A stretch of DNA of 12,572 nucleotides, from the NCBI GenBank assembly GCA_009786775.1, contig WQRL01000010.1:1572-14143 (forward strand), written 5' to 3'. Within the stretch, counting starts at the first letter, position 1. Each line of letters opens with the position of its first letter. Positions 1 through 6,682 of this stretch are shown piece by piece. Both the position numbers and the translations under genes were made by a program. Below the pieces are notes generated by a model. That model had not been told where the DNA came from, searched no databases, and saw only the letters and a program-made list of their open reading frames with translations. The stretch comes from Oscillospiraceae bacterium (GTDB lineage: Bacteria > Bacillota > Clostridia > Oscillospirales > Oscillospiraceae).

Positions 1-1496
1 TCACTTTCTCCTTCTCTCACCTGGTCTTCTGTTGCGTTAATACGCAACTCACGTTGCAGAAACTCAAAAGCATTCCCATGCTCAGTGCTAGTATTTCTAA
101 AAAGAATAAATGCACCGGGCTCGGAAAACGTGACTGATGTTATGTTTGCAAGATTTCTTAATCTATTAACATTTGCTCCCGGAAAAAAATTTGAATTGAC
201 TTCGACATCAATAAAAAAATCACGAAGGCTTCCTAGCTGCGACAAGTCACTGAAAGAAACCGAAGGATTGACAATACGGTTGCCGCTTACACTGCCGAAA
301 CCATTTATACCTTGCAATATGGGTATCACAGTATTGTTTATATAGTTAACATTTGCATCCCTAAAGGAGCGTGCAAGAGGGGCAAATTCAAATCCCAGCA
401 AAGTTCTGTAGTCATTTATATCTTGCCGCATCCCTTCTGCCATTCCGGGAGTAAGGGAAGAGTCCGTCAGAAGACGATTTTCTAAATTAGTCATAGCGGT
501 TTGAAGCTGTCCTCTTGAATTATCAATTCGCTGGCCTATCGAAATTAGGTTATAAAACTGCGAACTGAAGCCGCGCAACTCATTTTCATAACGCTGTAAA
601 ACTGCTCTAAAGCCCGAGCTTTCTGTAAAAGTTGACTGCCAGTGCCCATATCTACGAACTCCGCCTACACCGGTTTGAACGGTTTCAATCCAGTTGCTTC
701 CAATGCTGCCGCCATTAATGATTGAATTAATATTTCGGACTATTGCATCGTATTGTTCACGTAAAAAGGGTTCCCTTTCGGGGGCAAGTTCAGGGTTCTC
801 AAATTCTGCTCTTACGGAGTATAGGTTACGAATTTGAACTTGGAGTCTCTGCGCATACCCGTTTATGCTATTGAAAATTCGATTTTCTAGGTCTCTGTAA
901 CTATTTTGTATGCGCATAATTTCATTGTTAAAAGACTCATATTGCCTGAGCAATGTGTACAATTGATCCTCAATTGCAACCATCTCATTTATGACTGCTC
1001 CATCCGCAGCGGCATTTGCCATCCCGCCTTCCTCCGACTTCAATCTGTCCAGAATATCTGCCACAATTGCAACAGGAGCACGCCATTTTGCATATTCTTC
1101 AATTTGCCGTCGGAGAATTTCAACATTGCTCAAATCATCAAATCCTCGCACAGCTATATTTACGCCTTCATTGCCCCAGAAAAGCCTCAATTCGCCCATT
1201 TGAGCATCAGTTATTTCCTGTCCAAAAAGTGATGCACGAATATATGTATCAATCATCCCTGCCAATTCCGCATCACTCTTCATAACTCCAAACAATCCGT
1301 ACAAATCCTGAAGCACAGCATCGTAACTTGCAAGCACTGCATTTGCACCTAGCTGATTGGCGTTGCGCACTGAACTTCGTGCAGAATAAAGTCGCGCCAA
1401 ATCTACCCCTGTTCCGGTTATTAGAATTGACGGGATTATTAACAACGTGACAAATACTGTTACTGCTCCCCTGCAATTGCGAAAAAAACAACGCAT
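1..1496 (-). CDS. DUF5702-type Tad-locus protein, 3' end cut by window edge
   Basis: An uninterrupted minus-strand frame runs from ATG at 1496 to the window edge, giving about 498 codons without a stop. A GGTAGGGAG ribosome site sits just upstream, 13 nt after the tadE stop. Residues 10-31 form one hydrophobic segment starting GAVTVFVTLL. This is followed by a helix (residues 32-65) and the motif YDAVLQDLYGLF (58-69). That pattern of an N-terminal membrane anchor, AR-rich helix and a Y-x-L-x-x-YGLF element matches my memory of DUF5702 proteins, which sit in clostridial Tad loci. The rest is polar, rich in Asn, Gln, Arg and Glu, with helical stretches (about 100-220 and 285-345) that could form coiled coils. 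It is expected to be membrane-anchored with a large outer domain, perhaps a minor-pilin or TadG-like assembly factor. The exact role is unknown, and the C-terminus lies outside the window. Confidence 0.8.
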   Translation of the reverse strand, partial: MRCFFRNCRGAVTVFVTLLIIPSILITGTGVDLARLYSARSSVRNANQLGANAVLASYDAVLQDLYGLFGVMKSDAELAGMIDTYIRASLFGQEITDAQMGELRLFWGNEGVNIAVRGFDDLSNVEILRRQIEEYAKWRAPVAIVADILDRLKSEEGGMANAAADGAVINEMVAIEDQLYTLLRQYESFNNEIMRIQNSYRDLENRIFNSINGYAQRLQVQIRNLYSVRAEFENPELAPEREPFLREQYDAIVRNINSIINGGSIGSNWIETVQTGVGGVRRYGHWQSTFTESSGFRAVLQRYENELRGFSSQFYNLISIGQRIDNSRGQLQTAMTNLENRLLTDSSLTPGMAEGMRQDINDYRTLLGFEFAPLARSFRDANVNYINNTVIPILQGINGFGSVSGNRIVNPSVSFSDLSQLGSLRDFFIDVEVNSNFFPGANVNRLRNLANITSVTFSEPGAFILFRNTSTEHGNAFEFLQRELRINATEDQVREGES

Positions 1497-1509
1497 ACTC
1501 CCTACCTAT

Positions 1510-2163
1510 CTAAAAGCCAAAAATGCCTCTAATATCAAAAATACTATCAAGAGCACCACTAAGGTCTATGTTAAATCTGCTGCCTATCCACGTAACCATG
1601 TCTTTTGCAATGTTTATATTTCTAACAAACTCATCACCATCTAATATGACAGCCCTCGCCTCCTGCTCCAGCAAAAGAGTTGATGGAAACCCTATAAACG
1701 AGAGATTGACAGGCATCGGAATTTCCTGTGCAACGCGAACTATCACCTCTTGGTATATAATAAAATTCACAACATCAAATTCAACAGTTATATGCCCCGG
1801 AGCCGATACAATGCCTCTCCCTGCAATGGCTCGCACTAGACTTTCTGCCCTTGATGCATCTTCTTGCCTTCTTGACAATGACGCATTTCTAACAAAATCA
1901 ACATATACGTTGGGCGGCCTTGGCATGTTGCCTCTTGATACTCGGTTGGCGTTTTCATCAAAGGCTATCCACGTATCACTACGCTGTGTAGAAATCATCA
2001 TTGCTGCTGTCTGCGCTGCATCTTGCAATATCATTCTTTGTGGCAAGTACATAGCAAGTAGCACTAATGCCGCAAAAATCATTATTATTATCGGAAAAAG
2101 GATGGCCGCTTCGACCACAAGATCACCAGTTGTATCCGCACGCAACCTTTTTAGCTGCTTCAA
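1510..2163 (-). CDS. tadE: TadE-like pseudopilin, TTG start
   Basis: A 217-residue protein of the TadE/TadG pseudopilin family, expected to be cleaved by a prepilin peptidase and to take part in Flp/Tad pilus assembly at the membrane. The N-terminus has a short basic leader, then G13-DLVVE18 followed by a hydrophobic stretch (residues 19-40). This is the type IV prepilin arrangement: Gly at -1, Glu at +5, then the membrane helix. The start chosen is TTG at 2163, because AAAGGGTGG lies 6 nt upstream and the leader then has a normal length. The frame stays open back to an ATG at 2268, but that start would overlap the pilin gene by 73 nt and add 35 residues before the leader. The C-terminal ~170 residues are an outer domain with no motif I recognise. 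The gap after the pilin gene is 32 nt. Confidence 0.83.
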   Translation of the reverse strand: MKQLKRLRADTTGDLVVEAAILFPIIIMIFAALVLLAMYLPQRMILQDAAQTAAMMISTQRSDTWIAFDENANRVSRGNMPRPPNVYVDFVRNASLSRRQEDASRAESLVRAIAGRGIVSAPGHITVEFDVVNFIIYQEVIVRVAQEIPMPVNLSFIGFPSTLLLEQEARAVILDGDEFVRNINIAKDMVTWIGSRFNIDLSGALDSIFDIRGIFGF

Positions 2164-2195
2164 AGTTAACCACCCTTTCTCTGTCGATAATAATT

Positions 2196-2417
2196 TTAAA
2201 TTATCCTCTCTGCTTCTCCGGTAATTTGATCCCACAGTTCCTCCAACCACTCGCCGAGAAACACCCATATTAACACAATTGCAAGCACCGCCACGAGAAT
2301 AAGCAACACTGCCACAACGACTCCTGACAGCCCTCTCTCGTCTTCTTTAAGCTCACGGATGAAACTGCATATGTAGATATACGCTACACTCGGAAAACCA
2401 TAAAGTTTTTTTATCAT
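2196..2417 (-). CDS. Flp1-like small type IVb pilin
   Basis: A 73-residue protein with the layout of a Flp-type major pilin: a leader of about 29 residues ending in EDERG29, a hydrophobic helix (30-54) and a short acidic tail (55-73). Position between tadC and tadE is where the pilin gene sits in clostridial Tad loci. ATG at 2417 is preceded by a near-ideal AAAGGAGG 7 nt upstream, the strongest ribosome site in the operon, as expected for an abundant subunit. Oddly, if cleavage is after G29 (LSGVVVAVLLIL...), the +5 residue is Val, not the Glu normally needed for pilin processing and assembly. The leader is also longer than usual and contains an aromatic-rich part (residues 6-19). The pilin call rests on size, topology and neighbours. 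Confidence 0.72.
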   Translation of the reverse strand: MIKKLYGFPSVAYIYICSFIRELKEDERGLSGVVVAVLLILVAVLAIVLIWVFLGEWLEELWDQITGEAERII

Positions 2418-2457
2418 GACATCTCCTCCTTTCCCTAGAATTTTTATGTCGATTGCT

Positions 2458-3513
2458 CTAAAGTCCGGAAAAACTCATAGCAACAGGCACCATTATCATT
2501 ACCAGTATCGCAAGAAACAGCAACATAGTGGGGAGCGTTAGTTTAGAGTTAGCTTTTTCCGCATCACGCTTAGCGGTGTGGCGGCGCTCCTGCCAGGCCT
2601 CTTTGGCCAGATCTTTTAACAACCGCCCAATTTCGGAGTTTCCCTTTGACAAATTTTGCATTATAGCAGAAGCAAGTTTTGCCGTTTCTTTTGTGTTGCA
2701 CCGATCCAAAAAACCGCCATATGCTGCCTCAGGGCTAACTAAATTGTCAAGTTCTTCAGAGGTTTTTCTCATTTCCTGATACAGTTCCTGATCTTGACTA
2801 TATGCGGTTTCTTTCCACGCCTTGTCCATTATCATGCCGGATGTCACGAGTAGTGCAAGTTTTGATACAACATTTGGAAACTGCCGTTGTATTGCACCGT
2901 GACGTTTGTTAATTCGGTCACTAAGCTCGTCATACATCGCATAAACCAAAACTAAAATCAGTGCTGTCCCAATAACTAAAACACCTACTCCCGGCAATAC
3001 ATTTCCTGTACTCAGAACTATTGAGCCAATTATGAGCATCATTGCCACTCCGATAATCGGATATGACAACAAGCCTGCAAGAAGATGTGCCGCTTTTTTT
3101 GAAGCATGTTTTTTACCGTAAAGTTCAACACACTTAGTTAAAATCGTTTTGTGAATACTACCCTTGCCAATCTCTTCAAACTTCCGCTGAAGAACATAGC
3201 CGGGCATTACAAAGACGTTAAGGCCACGTAAATTGCCCCTTTGTATGCGCACACTGCTTTGTTCCAGTTTTTTGATTTCTTTAGAAGAGTCCCCACCAAT
3301 AAAAACTTGCACTACAACGCGCGCTAACCCCTGATATTGAGATAGACGTTCTTGTTTGCTCATATCCTTCATTTGCAATTTTTCAATCAGCGCAACATTT
3401 GACAAAATTTTGTTATATGCAACATTGAGCCAATCATCTCGTTGCGCCATACTCAAGAGCACAAGCCAGGAGACTATTAATATTGACGCTATCCCCAGTA
3501 ATGCATAAATCAT
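2458..3513 (-). CDS. tadC: TadC-like inner-membrane platform protein
   Basis: A 351-residue protein of the type II secretion system F (GspF/TadC) family. With TadB it should form the membrane platform on which the TadA ATPase drives pilin export. Hydrophobic segments are visible at about residues 4-22, 146-168, 172-192 and 327-348, leaving a cytoplasmic region (23-140) and the T2SSF domain (about 210-345) with QRQFPNVVSKLALLVTSGM near its start. ATG at 3513 follows AAGGGGGCAGGGG, and the upstream tadB stop lies inside that ribosome site, 14 nt before the start. The length is slightly greater than many TadC proteins (about 300), owing to the first soluble region. I assign it as TadC rather than TadB because it is second in the pair and has the larger N-terminal region with the membrane helix at the very start. 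Confidence 0.85.
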   Translation of the reverse strand: MIYALLGIASILIVSWLVLLSMAQRDDWLNVAYNKILSNVALIEKLQMKDMSKQERLSQYQGLARVVVQVFIGGDSSKEIKKLEQSSVRIQRGNLRGLNVFVMPGYVLQRKFEEIGKGSIHKTILTKCVELYGKKHASKKAAHLLAGLLSYPIIGVAMMLIIGSIVLSTGNVLPGVGVLVIGTALILVLVYAMYDELSDRINKRHGAIQRQFPNVVSKLALLVTSGMIMDKAWKETAYSQDQELYQEMRKTSEELDNLVSPEAAYGGFLDRCNTKETAKLASAIMQNLSKGNSEIGRLLKDLAKEAWQERRHTAKRDAEKANSKLTLPTMLLFLAILVMIMVPVAMSFSGL

Positions 3514-3527
3514 ATTCCCCTGCCCCC

Positions 3528-4355
3528 TTATAGTTTTACATTGCTAAACTTACGCGCCATAATATAGCTGATAATGAATACCACAAGCCCCCCGGTTGAT
3601 ACAATTCTGCCGGCAACTGTTGTATATATGGCATCCATAAAGCCTGAACCTGCATACCCTATTACCGCAAGTACCACGAGTGGCATAAGTAGCATTATAT
3701 TGACTTCGGATTTTGCAGCCGTCATCATAGTATCTATTTCCATCTCTATTTCCATCTTGTCCGATATAATTTGCTGAGTTTCCTTAACTATCTCATTAGC
3801 ACGGCTGGATTTGCCTTCAATAGTTGCATATATGGACGCAAAGCTGGAAATATCATCTAAGTTGCTGCGTTCTGCCAAGTCCGAAAACGCCTGTGAGAGC
3901 GGAACTGCATTATTAAACCTCGCAATTATGATATCAAGTTCAACTATTATGTCGCTATCTTCGGGATATATTAGCATTAAATCACTACGTGCATTTTGCA
4001 TTGATTTAAGAACTGGGCTTCCTGCCCGCATTGAAACAGACATGGCTTCAAGCAAGTCAAAAAACTGTACACGCAAACTTGCCTTGCGTTTCTTTACGGC
4101 CTTTTGCGCAGATGTAAAAATATTTACAACACCCAACACTGCGCCCCCAACAAGAGATAGCAGCACAATGTTGTAGAAAATGAAAAGAATCGCAAAACCT
4201 GCTGCAAACCCTAGTGCAAAGGCCACCAGATGCTCCAGCGCTCCCGATGGGCTGCGCGAATAATCCGGTGTAGTAACTTTGCGATATGTTTGCTTTTGCT
4301 CCTGCGGCGTGTTCTCGGGCATGTTCCCTCCATGTGCAAACATGTTATTCTCCAT
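3528..4355 (-). CDS. tadB: TadB-like inner-membrane platform protein
   Basis: A 275-residue type II secretion system F family protein, partner of TadC in the Tad platform. The first 35 residues are hydrophilic and Pro/Gln-rich. They are followed by two membrane helices (about 42-60 and 63-80), a cytoplasmic T2SSF domain starting near 97 (VQFFDLLEAMSVSMRAGSPV) and two C-terminal helices (about 217-235 and 250-267). The RAG-S motif and the acidic helix before the third membrane segment are usual for the family. ATG at 4355 is chosen because AGGGGAGG lies 6 nt upstream; in-frame Met5 and Met12 are possible but have weaker sites. The gene begins 12 nt after the tadA stop, which makes translational coupling likely. 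Confidence 0.87.
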   Translation of the reverse strand: MENNMFAHGGNMPENTPQEQKQTYRKVTTPDYSRSPSGALEHLVAFALGFAAGFAILFIFYNIVLLSLVGGAVLGVVNIFTSAQKAVKKRKASLRVQFFDLLEAMSVSMRAGSPVLKSMQNARSDLMLIYPEDSDIIVELDIIIARFNNAVPLSQAFSDLAERSNLDDISSFASIYATIEGKSSRANEIVKETQQIISDKMEIEMEIDTMMTAAKSEVNIMLLMPLVVLAVIGYAGSGFMDAIYTTVAGRIVSTGGLVVFIISYIMARKFSNVKL

Positions 4356-4367
4356 AAGCAGCCTCCC

Positions 4368-5648
4368 CTAAATAACCCTATCAATCCCCGCACCAACTAG
4401 CTTGTCGATATTTACCATCTTGTTGCCTGTGCGGACAAGCGAGCCGGAAACCTTTTTCAACGTAGAATATTCATCTTCTTGAAACTCATAAAGCGGGTTT
4501 ATATTTATTAGTCTTCTTTCCTGGTCATAATTTAGCACTTCAACAATTTCGACAGTCTTTCTGCTCTTGTCACGCAGGCGCGAGAGATGGATGATGATGT
4601 CTAGTGCCGAGGCTATTTGTTGCCTAATGGCATCGAGCGGAAGCCCCGCTGCGCCCTGCAACACCATTGTTTCCAGCCGGCTAATCATGTCGTGTGTGGA
4701 GTTTGCGTGCCCTGTGGATAGCGACCCGTCATGCCCTGTATTCATCGCTTGAAGCATGTCAATCGCTTCCGCACCGCGTACCTCGCCGACGACTATGCGC
4801 TCAGGACGCATCCTCAGTGCCGACTTTATGAGATCGCGGATAGAGATTGCACCGCTGCCGTCAGGGCCGGCATTGCGGGTTTCTAGCCTAACTAGATTAT
4901 CTACATTTTTTATTTGAAGCTCTGCCGAGTCCTCAATGGTTATAACCCTCTCGTCGCGGGGGATGAAATTTGAAAGGGCATTTAGGAATGTTGTCTTACC
5001 ACTGCCCGTTCCGCCGCTCACAAAAACATTGTATTTACATGAAACAAGCAGCTGTAGCACTTCAGCGACTTCCGGAGTTATTGAGCCGTAGTCTATGAGC
5101 TTTTGCACGGTCATGGCTTCTTTTGGGAAGCGCCGTATTGTGACAATTGGGCCGTTGAGCGCAATTGGGGGCATGACAACATTAACACGTGAGCCGTCTG
5201 CCAAGCGGGTGTCCACGACGGGTTCACTTTCGTTGACCTGCCTCCCGGCCATGGAAACAAACTTGGTTATAATGATTTCAAGCTCCCGCCGGCTTTCAAA
5301 CTGATTATCCATTTTGTAAAGCCTGCCGGCTTTTTCGATAAAAATATCTTTATAACCGTTAATCATAACCTCGGTTATATCTGGATCACCTATAATTTGC
5401 CCGAGCACGCCCAGACCTCTGACAGACTCATACACAGCGCTTATAATAAACTGCTTTTCGCGGAAATTGAGTGTCGAAAGCTCCCGGTATGCCTCTGGAT
5501 TATGCTCTTTAGCCCATTCAATCTTTGCCTCAAGCGAACTTGTTGCAAGTGCTTGAAGTTCTTCATCAGTAAGTGAGGTCAAATCAACATGGCTTTGTAC
5601 CTCTTGCTTTAGTTGAGCAATTAAGTCATTTCTGATGCTTTCAGTCAT
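4368..5648 (-). CDS. tadA: TadA/CpaF secretion ATPase
   Basis: A 426-residue hexameric secretion ATPase of the CpaF/TadA (VirB11-like) family, which powers pilus assembly or secretion from the cytoplasmic face. The sequence shows all core motifs: Walker A SGGTGSGKTT (211-220), Asp box VITIEDSAELQ (235-245), Walker B with RIVVGEVRGAEA (284-295) and the His box NTGHDGSLSTGHANS (303-317). The N-terminal domain includes GDPDITEVMINGY (87-99), typical of CpaF. The length is normal for the family. ATG at 5648 follows GAAGGTG with a 4-nt gap. It is the first gene of the tad operon visible here; the 5' flank is a long non-coding region with hairpins. All other tad genes in the window follow it on the same strand with short gaps. 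Confidence 0.96.
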   Translation of the reverse strand: MTESIRNDLIAQLKQEVQSHVDLTSLTDEELQALATSSLEAKIEWAKEHNPEAYRELSTLNFREKQFIISAVYESVRGLGVLGQIIGDPDITEVMINGYKDIFIEKAGRLYKMDNQFESRRELEIIITKFVSMAGRQVNESEPVVDTRLADGSRVNVVMPPIALNGPIVTIRRFPKEAMTVQKLIDYGSITPEVAEVLQLLVSCKYNVFVSGGTGSGKTTFLNALSNFIPRDERVITIEDSAELQIKNVDNLVRLETRNAGPDGSGAISIRDLIKSALRMRPERIVVGEVRGAEAIDMLQAMNTGHDGSLSTGHANSTHDMISRLETMVLQGAAGLPLDAIRQQIASALDIIIHLSRLRDKSRKTVEIVEVLNYDQERRLININPLYEFQEDEYSTLKKVSGSLVRTGNKMVNIDKLVGAGIDRVI

Positions 5649-5781
5649 AGTTCACCTTCTCCAAATATAAAAACTCAGCAAACAATACCGACCCTCATAA
5701 GCTGCATAAATACCGCAAAATTTCACGATTTTCATACAAACTTGATGGATTTAATTTGGTTTGTTTGCCGAGTAATATCTT

Positions 5782-5906
5782 GAAGCAAGCTCTCTCACCC
5801 CTATCGTTTACTCTGAGAGGACTTCCCCGCCGAAACCACTGTCTGGAATCGGCGGATTGCCCTCCCGAGAAACGAAAATGCTGCGTATGACCTTTACATA
5901 CACAGC
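5782..5906 (-). other. Three-hairpin element upstream of tadA, possible leader
   Basis: Three inverted repeats lie in a row. (1) CTCTCA (5792-5797) pairs with TGAGAG (5814-5819), enclosed by GAAG (5782-5785) and CTTC (5822-5825). (2) CCGCCGA (5827-5833) pairs with TCGGCGG (5849-5855), with a further CCA/TGG pair inside (5836-5838, 5844-5846). (3) GCTG-C-GTATG (5880-5889) pairs with CATAC-A-CAGC (5897-5906). The single mismatch in the third becomes a G-U pair only on the minus strand, which favours a minus-strand RNA, i.e. the tad leader. None is followed by a T run, so they are not simple terminators. It does not match the c-di-GMP-I riboswitch pattern I know. A remnant of a mobile element end is another reading. 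Confidence 0.4.
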
Positions 5907-5947
5907 AAGAGTAAGTGCGACACAACCGACCACATAATTGATTACAC

Positions 5948-5976
5948 TTGCACTAAAAGGCAAATCATCATATAAT
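5948..5976 (+). promoter_or_regulatory. Plus-strand sigma-A-like promoter for small RNA candidate
   Basis: TTGCAC (5948-5953) and a perfect TATAAT (5971-5976) are separated by 17 bp. The expected start is near 5983, five bases before the first hairpin of the small RNA candidate. The -35 matches the consensus only at TTG, and such matches arise by chance in AT-rich DNA. Confidence 0.42.
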
Positions 5977-5982
5977 GGTCAC

Positions 5983-6092
5983 GTGGTGTAGCGAAAGCTA
6001 TTGTGTATGTGGGTCGTGTCCACATGTGCAGGACGGGAAGGGTTGCAGCCCTTTCCGTCTGCCGCCGCAAAACGGCGTGCACTTTCGTTTCT
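5983..6092 (+). ncRNA. Candidate small RNA of four tandem hairpins
   Basis: Four hairpins follow each other closely downstream of the promoter-like pair at 5948-5976. (1) TAGC-GAAA-GCTA (5989-6000), a GNRA tetraloop. (2) ATGTGG (6007-6012) with CCACAT (6020-6025), 7-nt loop. (3) GGACGGGAAGGG (6031-6042) with CCCTTTCCGTCT (6049-6060), 12 pairs including two G-U, loop TTGCAG. (4) CGCCG (6063-6067) with CGGCG (6073-6077), loop CAAAA, followed by a T-rich stretch (6081-6095) that could act as a weak terminator. The wobble pairs and the GAAA loop hold only on the plus strand, which argues for plus-strand transcription. I do not recognise an RNA family. If transcribed from the other strand it would instead be part of the tad leader. 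Confidence 0.42.
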
Positions 6093-6101
6093 ATTAATCG
6101 G

Positions 6102-6130
6102 AGTATATATTGAATTTGCACGAAATGCAA
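6102..6130 (-). promoter_or_regulatory. Minus-strand promoter-like pair, proximal
   Basis: On the minus strand, TTGCAT (6130-6125) and TATACT (6107-6102) are separated by 17 bp, with an expected start near 6095. Transcription would run into the hairpin region and on to tadA, giving a leader of about 450 nt. The -10 matches five of six bases; the -35 only TTG. It could serve the tad operon or give an antisense to the small RNA candidate. Confidence 0.3.
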
Positions 6131-6189
6131 GTGTTAATTTATATAATATCTTAAAATTTTTCATATTATTTTTGCTTTTTAACTGGCTA

Positions 6190-6218
6190 ATTATACAATA
6201 ATTTTGCTAATGAGCCAA
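6190..6218 (-). promoter_or_regulatory. Minus-strand promoter-like pair, distal
   Basis: On the minus strand, TTGGCT (6218-6213) and a perfect TATAAT (6195-6190) are separated by 17 bp, with an expected start near 6183. It points towards tadA, about 535 nt away, and lies 88 bp upstream of the proximal pair. Together they could be tandem promoters for the tad operon. This is inferred from sequence match only. Confidence 0.35.
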
Positions 6219-6363
6219 ATCCTCCTTTCTTTCTAAACCGAAAAACTCCCCCCTTACACAGGTGCTTCTGCCACCGCTGGACAGCATTTCCCCAATAGCT
6301 TAACAGGGTGCATAAACTACAACCCAATCTATTCACAATCCACATCAAAAATAATCCGCAGCA

Positions 6364-6391
6364 AATTTTACGTTGCATTATTCGTAAAATT
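6364..6391. promoter_or_regulatory. Palindromic operator candidate before the toxin-antitoxin operon
   Basis: A perfect inverted repeat with 9-bp arms, AATTTTACG (6364-6372) and CGTAAAATT (6383-6391), is separated by 10 bp and ends 36 bp before the antitoxin start. Antitoxins of the Phd/YefM family usually repress their own operon by binding palindromes over the promoter, so this is the obvious operator. TATAAC at 6402-6407 is a possible -10, but I find no good -35 at the right distance. Confidence 0.5.
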
Positions 6392-6427
6392 ATGCTTTAC
6401 TTATAACATAGAAAGGTAGGGCTTGCT

Positions 6428-6682
6428 ATGCCAAACATTAAGCCGGTATCGGATTTGCGAAATTATAATGAAGTGCTAAAGGACATCTCAGTCGGCGAAC
6501 CTGTGTTCTTGACCAAAAACGGCCGGGGGCGGTACGCTATATTAGACTTAGATGATTATGAAAAAACCTACGCAACCCTCCAGCTTTTGACGGAGCTGCA
6601 AAGCGGGCGGACTTCCGGCCTTAGGGACGGATATAGCTCTCTTGATGAAGTTGAAGCCCGCTTGGGTATATCACATGACTGA
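6428..6682 (+). CDS. Phd/YefM-family antitoxin
   Basis: An 84-residue protein matching the Phd/YefM antitoxin fold. The N-terminal part reads IKPVSDLRNYNEVLKDI (4-20), then EPVFLTKNGRGRYAILDLDDYEK (24-46), the typical beta-strand and YAIL-D-DYE core that dimerises and binds DNA. The C-terminal part (47-84) should wrap the toxin. ATG at 6428 has AGGTAGGG 6 nt upstream. It forms a two-gene operon with the toxin gene, whose start lies 8 nt inside this gene. It is expected to neutralise the toxin and repress the operon, probably through the palindrome at 6364-6391. Confidence 0.93.
   Translation: MPNIKPVSDLRNYNEVLKDISVGEPVFLTKNGRGRYAILDLDDYEKTYATLQLLTELQSGRTSGLRDGYSSLDEVEARLGISHD

Larger units (their letters stand above)
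5649..6427. other. 779-bp gene-free region with hairpins and promoter-like sites
   Basis: No frame here looks like a protein gene. The longest frames (62-76 codons) have no ribosome site worth the name, show odd residue make-up and lie across hairpins. The region splits into four parts: an AT-rich stretch next to tadA (5649-5780), three hairpins (5782-5906), a plus-strand promoter-like pair with four hairpins (5948-6092), and an AT-rich part with two minus-strand promoter-like pairs (6102-6218). Between 6220 and 6360 I see nothing notable. The two flanking operons are transcribed divergently, so promoters for both must lie here. Confidence 0.7.

Noticed and set aside
85..345. Plus-strand frame of 86 codons
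   Set aside because: It is the antisense of the long DUF5702-type gene and has no ribosome site.
1273..1491. Minus-strand frame of 72 codons at the start of the DUF5702-type gene
   Set aside because: It lies in another frame of that gene; the Cys- and Ser-rich product is not plausible, whereas the frame from 1496 is open to the edge.
1523..2224. Plus-strand frame of 233 codons opposite the TadE-like gene
   Set aside because: The minus-strand frame carries a clear TadE motif and operon context; the plus-strand protein is Ser/Thr-rich with no domain and only reflects codon bias.
5782..5860. c-di-GMP-I riboswitch upstream of tadA
   Set aside because: An AGGGCAA-like string caught the eye, but the GGGACGCAAAGCC element and the expected helices are absent.
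5695..5925. Minus-strand frame of 76 codons between the tad operon and the toxin-antitoxin genes
   Set aside because: It runs through hairpins, has no ribosome site and an unnatural composition; treated as non-coding.
5782..6080. Remnant of an IS200/IS605-type element with its guide RNA
   Set aside because: The GGGGAAGTCC string and nearby hairpin are loosely similar to such element ends, but no transposase or TnpB zinc motif can be read on either strand.
6001..6201. Plus-strand frame of 66 codons
   Set aside because: It reads across the candidate small RNA hairpins and AT-rich spacer, without a ribosome site.
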